64,000 nucleotides of DNA from an uncultured Opitutaceae bacterium. Its GTDB lineage: Bacteria > Verrucomicrobiota > Verrucomicrobiia > Opitutales > Opitutaceae. The notes under the pieces were generated by a model. It saw only the letters and a program-made list of their open reading frames with translations. It was not told where the DNA came from and made no database searches. Position 1 is the first letter of the stretch; each line of letters starts with the position of its first letter. Both the position numbers and the translations under genes were made by a program. Of this stretch, positions 27,865 to 35,410 are shown piece by piece. The stretch spans positions 1 through 64,000 of the forward strand of contig CALAOT010000070.1 in NCBI GenBank assembly GCA_937889545.1, in the 5' to 3' direction.

Positions 27865-29615
27865 TCGGGCTCCCTGAAGCCCCCCGGTGCCGGGTCGATC
27901 GACACGATCCTGCTCAGCCGGTCGAGCCGCGCCCCGAAGCGCTTCTCGGCGATCGTCTCAAGGTGGTAGCCGGCCGGCATCAGGTCCTCGGGGTCGACGC
28001 CCATGTCCCCCTCGGCCGACGTCGGGCGGATCGCCTGCGTCACGAGGACCTCCTTGAACGTGTCCTGGCCCATGTGGTAGCGGATCTCCTCGCCCCGCTG
28101 CGCCCCGACCGCGCTGATGACCGTCTCGATGTGCCAGAGGACGAAGGGTATCGTCGACTTGTTCGATATGAGCAGCACCGGCCCGGGCCGCGACCCGATG
28201 ACCGCGTGCTCCCACTCGATCTCCTGCATGGCGAGGTTCTGCTCCGTGTAGAGCCGAAGCGCCACCGCGGGGACGGCCCCGGCGAGGACCCAGGCGCCAA
28301 GACCCAGGGCCGCGACCTTGAGGGCGGGGATCCGCCGGCCCTCGAGCCCCCTGATCATCGCCGCCGCGAGCGCGCAGAAGCACAGGCATATCGGCAGCGA
28401 GAAGCGCGAGGCCAGGAGGTCGTCGAATTTCGCCCACCAGTAGAAGAGGAGGACGACGAAGTGCCCGGCGACGCCGGCCCCGAACGCGACCCCGACCACG
28501 ACTGCGGGCGGGAGCTCCCGCCGCGGCCTCCGGGCGAGCCAGCGCAGAGCGCAGAACAGGAACCACCCCAGGCCCGCGAAGCCGGCGGCCGATAGGTACC
28601 ATGAGTTGGCGAGCTCGGGGCCCGTGTTGAACAGGAACGCAAGGTCCCCCTTGAGGTTGCTCGCCATGTTCGAGACGCTGAAGGCGGAGGTGCGGCCCTC
28701 CTGGAGCTGCCAGAAGAGGGGCGTCGCCGCGAGGACCCGGCTGTGCCACGCATAGGGGACCAGGAGGAGGGGCGCGACGATGACCGGCCACGGGAGGATG
28801 ACCCTGCGAGCCCGCGCCCAGCCCGCGGCGACCACGAAGGCCGCAGGGGCGATGAAGATGATCGACTCGTAGCGGCTCTGGGCGAGGAGCACCGTTGCCA
28901 GGACGAGGAGGGTGAGCCTTTCGGGGGAGGGCGCGCGCAGGTAGAGGACCCCGAGGCATGCGGCGAGCGCGATCATGGTCAGGTTGTGCAGGTCCATCCC
29001 GGCGCCGGTCGCGTTCTGCCCGAACAGCGGCATCGTGGCCATGAGCCCCACGGAGAGGATCGCCGGCCCCCGCCCCGCCAGCTCCCGGGCGAACCAGTAC
29101 AGGAGGCAAAGGAGCGCCGCCGCGCAGGCCACGTTGGCCGCGAACATGTTCGCGATCCGGTAGCCCGTGAAGTCGTGCAGCAGGGACACGAGGAAGGGGA
29201 AGAAGTACGGCCGCTTGTCGAGGAACGTGTCGATCGTCAGCCACGTGCCGCCGATGTTGTACGCGCGCAGGATCGTGCTCACCTGCTTCGTCGCGTGCAT
29301 CTCGTAGGCCGTCCCCTGGATCACGAACTCGTCGAACAGGATCTTGTGTTTGAAGGGGTCCGACCAGACCGCGAAGAGGAGCCCCGAGGCGATCGCGATC
29401 CCCGCGATTCCGGGCCTTCGGATCCAGCCCCCCCACACCTCGGGCCTCGCGCGCGCGAACTTCCACGCGTTGAAGGCGAAGAGCGAGAACACGCCCAGGA
29501 TGTAGTAGTAGCCCCAGTTGATGATCAGGTGGCCCGCTGGGATGGTCGGGATCGCGAAGTACCCGGCCCAGAGGGCCAGAACCCCGCACAGCGCAAAGAG
29601 GAGGATCCGTCTCAA
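27765..29615 (-). CDS. GT-C-like membrane protein (paralogue C)
   Basis: A 616-residue polytopic protein. The start is a TTG at 29615 that overlaps the stop of the upstream gene (TTGA), giving a first helix at RILLFALCGVLALWAGYF. The first loop has HKILFDEFVIQGTAYEMHAT, then DKRPYFFPFLVSLLHDFTGY and RIANMFAANVA. The D-E pair and the LHDxTGYRxxN block are shared with the upstream paralogue. Further shared blocks are GQNATGAGMDLHNLTMIALA and LAQSRYESIIF. The C-terminal 170 residues are soluble. The final 33 residues lie opposite the coding end of the convergent gene, and this tail is arginine/serine-rich and has no counterpart in the paralogue, so the stop may have been lost and replaced by read-through. 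Confidence 0.78.
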   Translation of the reverse strand: MRRILLFALCGVLALWAGYFAIPTIPAGHLIINWGYYYILGVFSLFAFNAWKFARARPEVWGGWIRRPGIAGIAIASGLLFAVWSDPFKHKILFDEFVIQGTAYEMHATKQVSTILRAYNIGGTWLTIDTFLDKRPYFFPFLVSLLHDFTGYRIANMFAANVACAAALLCLLYWFARELAGRGPAILSVGLMATMPLFGQNATGAGMDLHNLTMIALAACLGVLYLRAPSPERLTLLVLATVLLAQSRYESIIFIAPAAFVVAAGWARARRVILPWPVIVAPLLLVPYAWHSRVLAATPLFWQLQEGRTSAFSVSNMASNLKGDLAFLFNTGPELANSWYLSAAGFAGLGWFLFCALRWLARRPRRELPPAVVVGVAFGAGVAGHFVVLLFYWWAKFDDLLASRFSLPICLCFCALAAAMIRGLEGRRIPALKVAALGLGAWVLAGAVPAVALRLYTEQNLAMQEIEWEHAVIGSRPGPVLLISNKSTIPFVLWHIETVISAVGAQRGEEIRYHMGQDTFKEVLVTQAIRPTSAEGDMGVDPEDLMPAGYHLETIAEKRFGARLDRLSRIVSIDPAPGGFREPDQRPIPSALRSISAVQSRSVPVVAALTSSAVRR

Positions 29616-31501
29616 GGGAGCCGCTTGAAGAATGTCTCGAGGTAGGCCTGCCGCGCCCTCTCTATCTCGGCCCTGTCCTTCGGGACGACGTGGTCGGGCC
29701 CGGGCTCCGAGAGCACGCTCTTCCCTTCCCGGATCTCGACGAGCCGGCTTAACCGGGTCTGGGTCAGCGTCATCAGGCGCTCGGCCCTGACGGGCTCCAG
29801 GACGTACCCCGGGGGGAGCTCGTCGTCCTCGCGCACCGTCATCTTGCCCGTCACCTCGTCGATGTTGTAGCGCTGGAACACGTAGATGGCCGAGAAGGTG
29901 TGGTTGCGCATGAAGTACACGAGGTCGACCCTGCGGCTCCTCGCCGCCTCGGTGGTGGTGGCGGAGACCTCGTGGGCGATCCAGAGGATCGAGTCGTTGT
30001 CGATCGCCAGGTAGTCCTTGCGCGGCTGGTCGGCGATGAACTGGCGCCGCCACGCGGTCTCGAGCCCCGCGAGGTACTCCTGGTTGTAGGCGTGCGCGGC
30101 CATCGACGGCACGCCCTGCGCCAGGATGCCGAGGAGCGCCACCGCCAGGAGAACCTTGACGATCTGGGGCCGCGGGAACTGCTGAAGGACCGCGGCCACC
30201 GCGACCACCATCCCGAGCTGCGTCGGCAGGCTCAGGCGCCGGATGATGGCGTCGTCAAACTGGCCCCAGAAGTAGCACATCATGAGGCCGAACTGCAGCG
30301 CGAACCCGAAGGAGAAGAAGATGGTCGCGACCGAGATCGGCGTCTCGGCCGACAGCGCCCGCAGCCGCTTCGCGACGAGGAGCGCGAGGAAGAACACCGC
30401 GACGGCGCCGAGGGCCGAGAGCACGTAGGAGTTGGGCTGGTCCGTCGGCTTTCCGAAGAAGTAGCCGAGCGCGTGCTCGAGGTTGTTGGGCGTGCCCTTA
30501 GGGCCCGTCCCCAGCACGTAGGACAGCGAGAACGGCTTCGAGAGGCCGGGCTTGCTGAAGAGCTGCCACGCCGTCGAGCGGATGCCGAAGATCCGGTTGT
30601 GGAGCGCGCAGTGGATCATGAAGACCGGGGCCGCGATGACCGGCCAGGACAGGATCGCCCTGCCCTCCCGCCGCCACACCCAGAGGACGATCGCCGCGAC
30701 CGGCAGGAGGAAGATCGCCGACTCGTAGCGGACCTGCGCCAGCAGCATCGCCGAGTAGCAGAGGGCCGTGAACGAGGGCTCGTCGCGCCGCGCGATGAAA
30801 CGCGCGCCGAGGAGCATTGTCGCCAGGATCATGACCAGGTTCAGGAGCTCGAACCCCCCGCCGGTCGCGTTCTGCGCGAGGAGCGGCAGGCCCGCGAAGA
30901 GCGCCACCCCGAGCCAGCCCGCCATCCGGCCGGCGAGCATCCGGCCCGCGGCGTTGACGAGGCCCAGGAAGACGAAGGTCAGGGCGCCGTTCAGCACAAA
31001 GGCGTTCTCGGGGCGGTAGCCGGTCAGGTCGTGCAGGATCGAGACCAGGAACGGGAAGAAGAGCTGCCTCTTGTCCATGATGCCGTGGAAGATGACGAAC
31101 GCGCCCTGGATGTCGCCGCCGCGGTCAGGCGAGAGCACCGTCCGGCTGAAGTGCATGCTCATCGAGGTGCCGACCAGCATCAGCTCGTCCATCACGATCT
31201 TGAACCCGAACGACTCGTGGACGATGAGGACGAGGCCGCCGACGCCGACGACGGCGACCGACGCCCAGTCGAGGCCCCGCCAGCGCGCGCCGGCCAGGTC
31301 CCCGCGGAACGTCTGCCACAGGGCGCGCACGAACACGACGAACGCGGCGAGGACGCACCAGTAGCCCGCGTTGGTCACGATCCCCAGGGCCTTCCCGTCG
31401 GGGACCGCATAGAAGGCCGTGAGGGCGCTGAACGCGCCCACGAGCGCAAACAGCCATACCCGGCGGTCGGCGAGGACCGGTGCAAACGACGGACCGTTCA
31501 T
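29612..31501 (-). CDS. GT-C-like membrane protein (paralogue D)
   Basis: A 629-residue polytopic protein starting at the ATG at 31501; an upstream in-frame start at 31534 lies inside the terminator region and is rejected. The first loop reads FKIVMDELMLVGTSMSMHFS, then DKRQLFFPFLVSILHDLTGY. AQNATGGGFELLNLVMILAT and LAQVRYESAIF match paralogue C, which begins at its stop codon. The C-terminal soluble region ends LERPARQ-like with many charged residues. Transcription is leftward, in the same direction as the three pilin genes immediately upstream but separated from them by an intrinsic terminator. A glycosyltransferase role is inferred from topology, the D-E loop and the cluster. Confidence 0.78.
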   Translation of the reverse strand: MNGPSFAPVLADRRVWLFALVGAFSALTAFYAVPDGKALGIVTNAGYWCVLAAFVVFVRALWQTFRGDLAGARWRGLDWASVAVVGVGGLVLIVHESFGFKIVMDELMLVGTSMSMHFSRTVLSPDRGGDIQGAFVIFHGIMDKRQLFFPFLVSILHDLTGYRPENAFVLNGALTFVFLGLVNAAGRMLAGRMAGWLGVALFAGLPLLAQNATGGGFELLNLVMILATMLLGARFIARRDEPSFTALCYSAMLLAQVRYESAIFLLPVAAIVLWVWRREGRAILSWPVIAAPVFMIHCALHNRIFGIRSTAWQLFSKPGLSKPFSLSYVLGTGPKGTPNNLEHALGYFFGKPTDQPNSYVLSALGAVAVFFLALLVAKRLRALSAETPISVATIFFSFGFALQFGLMMCYFWGQFDDAIIRRLSLPTQLGMVVAVAAVLQQFPRPQIVKVLLAVALLGILAQGVPSMAAHAYNQEYLAGLETAWRRQFIADQPRKDYLAIDNDSILWIAHEVSATTTEAARSRRVDLVYFMRNHTFSAIYVFQRYNIDEVTGKMTVREDDELPPGYVLEPVRAERLMTLTQTRLSRLVEIREGKSVLSEPGPDHVVPKDRAEIERARQAYLETFFKRLP

Positions 31502-31519
31502 GCGTGAATTTCGGGACCC

Positions 31520-31551
31520 AAAAAAGCCGCCCACATTATGCGGGCGGCTTT
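31520..31551 (-). terminator. Intrinsic terminator after pilin gene
   Basis: On the minus strand a perfect 10-bp stem (AAAGCCGCCC with GGGCGGCTTT) and a 9-base loop are followed by a run of six T. It lies about 30 bases past the stop of the first pilin gene and directly upstream of the gene starting at 31501. Confidence 0.88.
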
Positions 31552-31580
31552 GAACTTGGAGAAAACCCCCTGAATGTCGA

Positions 31581-31931
31581 TTACGGGGAGTAGGTTATCG
31601 TCCTTGTGCCTGCGACTGAGGCGATCGTGATCGTCGTACCCTGCGAGAAGCCCTGGGGATACGTCTCCTTCGCGACCGAGTTCAGCGCCTTCACGTACGA
31701 TGTGGGTCCGAGCAAGTCGGAGAGCGTAACCGTCGAGACACCGTTCTCGAGGTAGTACTGGTCAGCGCCTGCCGAGAGCTGGCGGGCGTTGTTCAGGACC
31801 GCTTTGTCTTGCGAGTTTGTCCGGACCTTCTGGAAGGCTGGTATCGCCATGGCGGCCAAAAGGCCGATGATGACGACAACTATCATGATTTCGACAAGGG
31901 TGAAGCCCTTGGTATTGTAACTGAATTTCAT
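31581..31931 (-). CDS. Type IV pilin-like / GspG-like protein (copy 1)
   Basis: A 116-residue prepilin. The class III signal is short and basic, cleaved by prepilin peptidase after the glycine in NTKG|FTLVEIMIVVV, with glutamate at position +5. The hydrophobic N-terminal helix VIIGLLAAMAIPAFQKVRT is followed by a small globular domain (LNNARQLSAGADQYYLENG) and a beta-rich C-terminus ending TITYSP. Length and sequence resemble small pilins and GspG-type pseudopilins abundant in Verrucomicrobiota. No pilus assembly genes are in the window. Its coding region is almost identical to copy 2 except for the last 70 or so bases and a few codons. Transcription ends at the hairpin downstream. Confidence 0.9.
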   Translation of the reverse strand: MKFSYNTKGFTLVEIMIVVVIIGLLAAMAIPAFQKVRTNSQDKAVLNNARQLSAGADQYYLENGVSTVTLSDLLGPTSYVKALNSVAKETYPQGFSQGTTITIASVAGTRTITYSP

Positions 31932-32128
31932 TTGGTTATGTGTTTTATGATTAACAAACCGCTTTATGCGATTTGAACCTGGGCATTTTCGTACCGACCC
32001 GTTTTTCCAGCAAGATAAAAGGTCTGTGAATACGCACTTGTCCCCATCTTACCAATGGGATTCTAAGTCCATAACACATTGCTAGTTACCTCTATTGGCC
32101 GACTGGAGCCACGGGATGCCGGGCGCGG
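31932..32128 (-). repeat. Duplicated pilin leader region, first copy
   Basis: About 185 bases upstream of pilin copy 1 are almost identical to the region upstream of pilin copy 2 at 32491-32687, differing by a handful of bases. Together with the adjoining coding sequence this makes a tandem repeat of about 550 bases. It probably holds the promoter and leader of these genes. A weak five-base-pair hairpin lies around 32042-32060, but no convincing -35/-10 pair is visible. Confidence 0.8.
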
Positions 32129-32479
32129 TCACGGCGAGTACGTGATCGTGCGCGTTCCGGCCACTGAACTGATCGTGATCGTCGTCCCCTGCGAGAAGCC
32201 CTGGGGATACGATTCGTTCGCGACCGAGTTCAGCGCCTTCACGTACGATGTGGGTCCGAGCAAGTCGGAGAGCGTAACCGTCGAGACACCGTTCTCGAGG
32301 TAGTACTGGTCAGCGCCTGCCGAGAGCTGGCGGGCGTTGTTCAGGACCGCTTTGTCTTGCGAGTTTGTCCGGACCTTCTGGAAGGCTGGTATCGCCATGG
32401 CGGCCAAAAGGCCGATGATGACGACAACTATCATGATTTCGACAAGGGTGAAGCCCTTGGTATTGTGACTGAGTTTCAT
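32129..32479 (-). CDS. Type IV pilin-like / GspG-like protein (copy 2, mosaic)
   Basis: A 116-residue prepilin with the same cleavage site and helix as copy 1. The 5' four-fifths of the gene is virtually identical to copy 1. The last 70 or so bases, and the sequence just beyond, match copy 3 instead. This mosaic is what unequal crossing-over between copies 1 and 3 would leave. A 12-base insertion just upstream of the start duplicates an ACCAAAT motif. Whether copies 1 and 2 are alternative major subunits or simply raise dosage cannot be told from sequence. Confidence 0.9.
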   Translation of the reverse strand: MKLSHNTKGFTLVEIMIVVVIIGLLAAMAIPAFQKVRTNSQDKAVLNNARQLSAGADQYYLENGVSTVTLSDLLGPTSYVKALNSVANESYPQGFSQGTTITISSVAGTRTITYSP

Positions 32480-32687
32480 TTGGTCGTTATTTGGTTATGT
32501 GTTTTATGATTAACAAACCGCTTTATGCGATTTGAACCTGGGCATTTTCCTAACGACCCGTTTTTCCAGCAAGATAAAAGGTCTGTGAATACGTAGTTGT
32601 CCCCATCTTACCAATGGGATGCATAAGTCCATAGCACATTGCTAGTTACCTCTATTGGCCGACTGGAGCGCGGGATGCCGGGCGCGG

Positions 32688-33032
32688 TCACGGCGAGTAC
32701 GTGATCGTGCGCGTTCCGGCCACCGCACTGATCGTGATCGTCGTCCCCTGCGAGAAGCCCTGAGGATACGTTTCGTTCGCGACCGAGTTCAGCGCCTTGA
32801 TGTAGGACGTGGGCCCGAGCAGATCGGACAGCGTCACCGTCGAGATACCGTTCTCGAGGTAATACTGGTCCGAGGCAGCCGAAAGCTGCCTTGCGTTGTT
32901 CAGGACGGCCTTGTCCTGCGAGGCCGTTCTGACCTTTTGGAATGCCGGGATGGCCATCGATGCCAGGAGGCCGATGATCACCACGACAATCATTATTTCA
33001 ACCAGGGTAAAACCCTTGTTTCGTGCATTCAT
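32688..33032 (-). CDS. Type IV pilin-like / GspG-like protein (copy 3)
   Basis: A 114-residue prepilin with cleavage site RNKG|FTLVEIMIVVV and the same fold. It is the most diverged of the three at the DNA level, while the proteins differ at only about a dozen positions (for example TASQ for TNSQ, and ASMAIP for AAMAIP). It has the best expression signals of the three: an AAGG about seven bases before the ATG and a TATAAT box upstream. It is preceded by rsfS across a gap of about 200 bases. Silent divergence with conserved protein suggests purifying selection on all copies. Confidence 0.9.
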   Translation of the reverse strand: MNARNKGFTLVEIMIVVVIIGLLASMAIPAFQKVRTASQDKAVLNNARQLSAASDQYYLENGISTVTLSDLLGPTSYIKALNSVANETYPQGFSQGTTITISAVAGTRTITYSP

Positions 33033-33066
33033 TTGACTGCCTTAACTTTATGTTTATTAACGTTTT

Positions 33067-33092
33067 ATTATATACATGCCCAGAATCTGGGC
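33067..33092 (-). promoter_or_regulatory. Promoter of pilin copy 3 with overlapping palindrome
   Basis: On the minus strand a perfect -10 box, TATAAT, lies at 33072-33067. A plausible -35 TTACGC is 18 bases upstream. The spacer contains a perfect palindrome, GCCCAGA-T-TCTGGGC, at 33078-33092. The predicted transcript start is about 28 bases before the pilin ATG. A repressor bound to the palindrome would block the promoter; that is inference. Confidence 0.5.
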
Positions 33093-33148
33093 GTAACCAC
33101 GCTACCGCTAGATCAAGATGCATTCAAGCTGCGAATCTCCAATCGACT

Positions 33149-33242
33149 AAGTAGTTTCCCGCACTCGCCGTCTTCCCGGCGCCGACGGCCGCGGCGGGCC
33201 GCCGGCTGGCGAGTCCCGCATCTGCCTCCCGGAAAACTACTT
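33149..33242. repeat. Nested inverted repeat between rsfS and pilin copy 3
   Basis: Three nested pairs of arms: AAGTAGTTT (33149-33157) with 33234-33242, ACTCGCC (33163-33169) with 33208-33214, and GCCGACGGCC (33181-33190) with 33197-33206 (one mismatch). The outer right arm includes the stop codon of rsfS. The whole could fold into one long hairpin at the end of the nadD-rsfS transcript. There is no T-run, so it is not a standard terminator. Confidence 0.6.
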
Positions 33243-33683
33243 GGCCCTCCTTCCGGCCTTCTTGGGGGCCGCCCTGCCTTTCGCCTTGGCGGGTTTCCTC
33301 GCGGGGCGCTTCTCCGCGGCCAGGACATCCCTGAGCGGGACGTCCCGCGCATCCTTCCAAAGGGTTTCAAGCCGGTACCGGTCGCGCTTCTCCGGGGTGA
33401 AGATGTGGACCATGACGTCGAAGGCGTCCATCACGGCCCAGCCGCTCTCGCGGGCCGTCTCGAAGCCGACGATGTGCGCCTTCACGGAGTCGAGCGCCTT
33501 CTCGAGCTCGTTCCGCAGCGCGCGCACGTGGGGCTCCGAGGTCGCGGTCCCGATGACCAGGTAGTCGGTGATGGACGAGATCTCCCGGACGTCGAGGACG
33601 CGCAGGTCGCCCGCCTTCTTCTCGTCGAGCGCGCGGCAGCACAGCCTGACGAGCTCCAGCGATTGGGTTTCGGTCGGCTTCAT
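33237..33683 (-). CDS. rsfS: Ribosomal silencing factor RsfS (Iojap/DUF143)
   Basis: A 148-residue cytoplasmic protein. The RsfS core is clear: ALDEKKAGDLRVLDVREISS, then ITDYLVIGTATSEPHVRAL, ESGWAVMDAFDVMVHIFTPE and RYRLETLW. RsfS binds ribosomal protein uL14 and prevents subunit joining under starvation. The C-terminus has an added lysine/alanine/proline-rich tail of about 30 residues. The start overlaps the nadD stop by four bases, the common nadD-rsfS arrangement. Confidence 0.93.
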   Translation of the reverse strand: MKPTETQSLELVRLCCRALDEKKAGDLRVLDVREISSITDYLVIGTATSEPHVRALRNELEKALDSVKAHIVGFETARESGWAVMDAFDVMVHIFTPEKRDRYRLETLWKDARDVPLRDVLAAEKRPARKPAKAKGRAAPKKAGRRAK

Positions 33684-34267
33684 TCGGGCTTGAGATACAG
33701 CCCCTGGCTGCGGATGTGGACGATCGCCTTGTGGGGGACGAAATAGTCGAGCGAGAGGTTGCGCCGGGTCCTCTCGCGGAGCTCGGTCGAGCTGATCGCG
33801 AGCAGGTGCCCGTCGCAGCGGTGCAGCCTGAGGCCCGGTACGTCGGGGGTGGCCTTGACCGGGTAGCCCGGGCGCTCGAGGAAGATGAACTCCACCAGCC
33901 TCGCCAGCTCCCCGATCTCCCTCCAGAGGTGGAGCAGCGGGAGCTGGTCGCCGCCTATCACCCAGTAGAGCTGGTCCTTGGGGTGGAGCGCGCGGAAGTG
34001 CCGGGCGGAGTCAATCGTGTAGCTGACCCCCCCCCTCTGCAGCTCGGCGTCGGAGACCTCGAAGCGCGTGTCCCACTCCGTCGCGGCGCGGAGCATCGCC
34101 AGCCGGTCGGCGGCCGAGGAGTGCGAGACGCTGGGTTTCAGGGGCGTCTGCGCCGCCGGGACGATGACGATCCGGTCAAGCCTGTACTGCTCGTATGCGT
34201 CCTGCGCGGCGAGCAGGTGGCCGAAATGCACGGGGTCGAAGCTCCCGCCGAGAAAACCGATTTTCAC
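33680..34267 (-). CDS. nadD: Nicotinate-nucleotide adenylyltransferase
   Basis: A 195-residue enzyme that makes deamido-NAD from nicotinate mononucleotide and ATP. It has the nucleotidyltransferase signature GGSFDPVHFGHLLAA at the N-terminus, PAAQTPLKP, YWVIGGDQLPLLHLW, and the C-terminal ISSTELRER motif. I use the GTG at 34267, which places KIGFLGGSFDPVH at the N-terminus as in other NadD proteins; the upstream ATG at 34315 would add 16 unrelated residues. It is coupled to rsfS. Confidence 0.93.
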   Translation of the reverse strand: MKIGFLGGSFDPVHFGHLLAAQDAYEQYRLDRIVIVPAAQTPLKPSVSHSSAADRLAMLRAATEWDTRFEVSDAELQRGGVSYTIDSARHFRALHPKDQLYWVIGGDQLPLLHLWREIGELARLVEFIFLERPGYPVKATPDVPGLRLHRCDGHLLAISSTELRERTRRNLSLDYFVPHKAIVHIRSQGLYLKPE

Positions 34268-34371
34268 ACGAAGGGCGCCACGTTGCTGGCCCGCGCCCTC
34301 GCCCGCAAGGCTCAATTGGCGTCGCCCGCGGAGGGCGGCCGGGCCCGCGCGGGAGCGAGGCCGGATGGGGC

Positions 34372-34443
34372 CTACTTGTGGTCCGATGTGTCCCAGGCGA
34401 GGAACACCAGGATCGCCCCCAGGATGATGATGGGCGCCATCAT
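34372..34443 (-). CDS. Possible 23-residue single-helix membrane peptide
   Basis: A short frame encoding a peptide with one hydrophobic helix (MMAPIIILGAILVFLAW) and a polar tail. It lies in the 300-base gap between nadD and the TetR-type gene. There is no clear ribosome-binding site. It resembles small membrane peptides but may be chance. Confidence 0.3.
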   Translation of the reverse strand: MMAPIIILGAILVFLAWDTSDHK

Positions 34444-34553
34444 GGCCGCGGCCCGACTGCGGCGGGCGTGTAGGGGATGCGGTGCATCGGGTTCATCGGT
34501 ATGGCGGCGGCGTTCAAAATGAATCTTGATAACATCACCCGCCTGTGAAACTT

Positions 34554-34571
34554 TGCAAGCAACTACTTGCA
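34554..34571 (+). promoter_or_regulatory. Candidate TetR operator over the start codon
   Basis: A perfect inverted repeat, TGCAAG-N6-CTTGCA, spans 34554-34571. Its right arm includes the first base of the TetR-type ATG. Size, symmetry and position fit autoregulation by the encoded repressor. Confidence 0.55.
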
Positions 34572-35179
34572 TGCACCCCCGTGCCAAGGCCGTCCGCCGC
34601 CGCCCCCCCACGCGGCAGCTCATCCTGTCCGCCGCGTCGCGCGTCTTCGCGCGCGACGGGCTTGAGGGAGCGACGACCCGCGCCATCTCGCGGGAGGCGG
34701 GCGTCAACGAGGTCACGCTATTCAGGCACTTCGGGACGAAGGAGCGCCTGCTCGAGGCGGTCGTCGGGAGCGCCTTCGGCCCCGGGGGCGAGGCCGCGGC
34801 CGCGCCGGGCCGCGGGGGGCGCAACCTGCGCGCCGACCTCGTCCTGTTCGCGCGCCGCTACGAGGCCCTCCTCGTCGCGAACCTGCCCCTCATCCGCACG
34901 ATGATCGGCGAGATCCACCGCCACGCGCTCTGCCAGCGCCAGGCCCTCAAGGGGATCTTCTGGCCGATGCGCGCCGCCCTCGTGGAGCGGCTCCGGCTCG
35001 CGCGAAGGACGGGCGAGGCGAGGCCGGGGCTCCATCCCGCCGTCGCCGCCGACATCTTTGCGGGCGCGATCTTCGCCAGCGTGCTCCGCAGATCCAGCTC
35101 TCCCGGGCAGCCCGAGTACAGCGCCGCGCACTACGGCGAGGCGTGCGTGGACATCTTCCTTGGCGGCGTGCGGGGCTGA
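34571..35179 (+). CDS. TetR/AcrR-family transcriptional regulator
   Basis: A 202-residue regulator. The N-terminal helix-turn-helix domain reads TRQLILSAASRVFARDGLEG followed by ATTRAISREAGVNEVTLFRH and FGTKERLLEAVV. The C-terminal helical domain, which would bind an inducer, has LLVANLPLIRTMIGEIHRH and a stretch of arginine-rich helix. The ATG at 34571 is used because it lies at the candidate operator; an in-frame start at 34526 would add 15 residues. The stop overlaps the start of what appears to be a remnant of an efflux adaptor gene (TGATG), suggesting that the regulator once controlled a pump. Confidence 0.88.
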   Translation: MHPRAKAVRRRPPTRQLILSAASRVFARDGLEGATTRAISREAGVNEVTLFRHFGTKERLLEAVVGSAFGPGGEAAAAPGRGGRNLRADLVLFARRYEALLVANLPLIRTMIGEIHRHALCQRQALKGIFWPMRAALVERLRLARRTGEARPGLHPAVAADIFAGAIFASVLRRSSSPGQPEYSAAHYGEACVDIFLGGVRG

Positions 35180-35265
35180 TGGGCGCGGCGCAGACGGGCC
35201 TCGACGAGCTGGGCGACCGCCTCCGGCCCGGGCTTTCCGCGGTCGTGGACGTGCGCGTGCGCTAG
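35179..35265 (+). pseudogene. Remnant of an HlyD/EmrA-type efflux adaptor gene
   Basis: A 28-codon frame begins at an ATG overlapping the TetR stop (TGATG). It encodes a peptide whose end, LRPGLSAVVDVRV, resembles the extreme C-terminus of membrane-fusion proteins of the HlyD/EmrA family (LRPGMSVxVxV). Such adaptors are normally about 350 residues and often follow TetR genes. The simplest reading is that an internal deletion removed nearly the whole gene. The match is short, so this remains a proposal. Confidence 0.4.
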
Positions 35266-35410
35266 GCGCGAAGCTCCATGAGGTTGTCCCCTCGGCCGGT
35301 GGCCAAGGCGGGCCGGACCCGGGTCCGGCGGTCCGCAGCCGCCATGCAATTTACACATCGTTTAACCGGTTCCATGCAGACAAAGACGGGATTAAGGCGT
35401 CTTACGAGGT

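Noticed and set aside
31581-33032. The repeated pilin segments considered as a CRISPR array or transposon
   Set aside because: The repeats are about 550 bases long, coding, and only tandem; no short spacer pattern, terminal inverted repeats or transposase is present.
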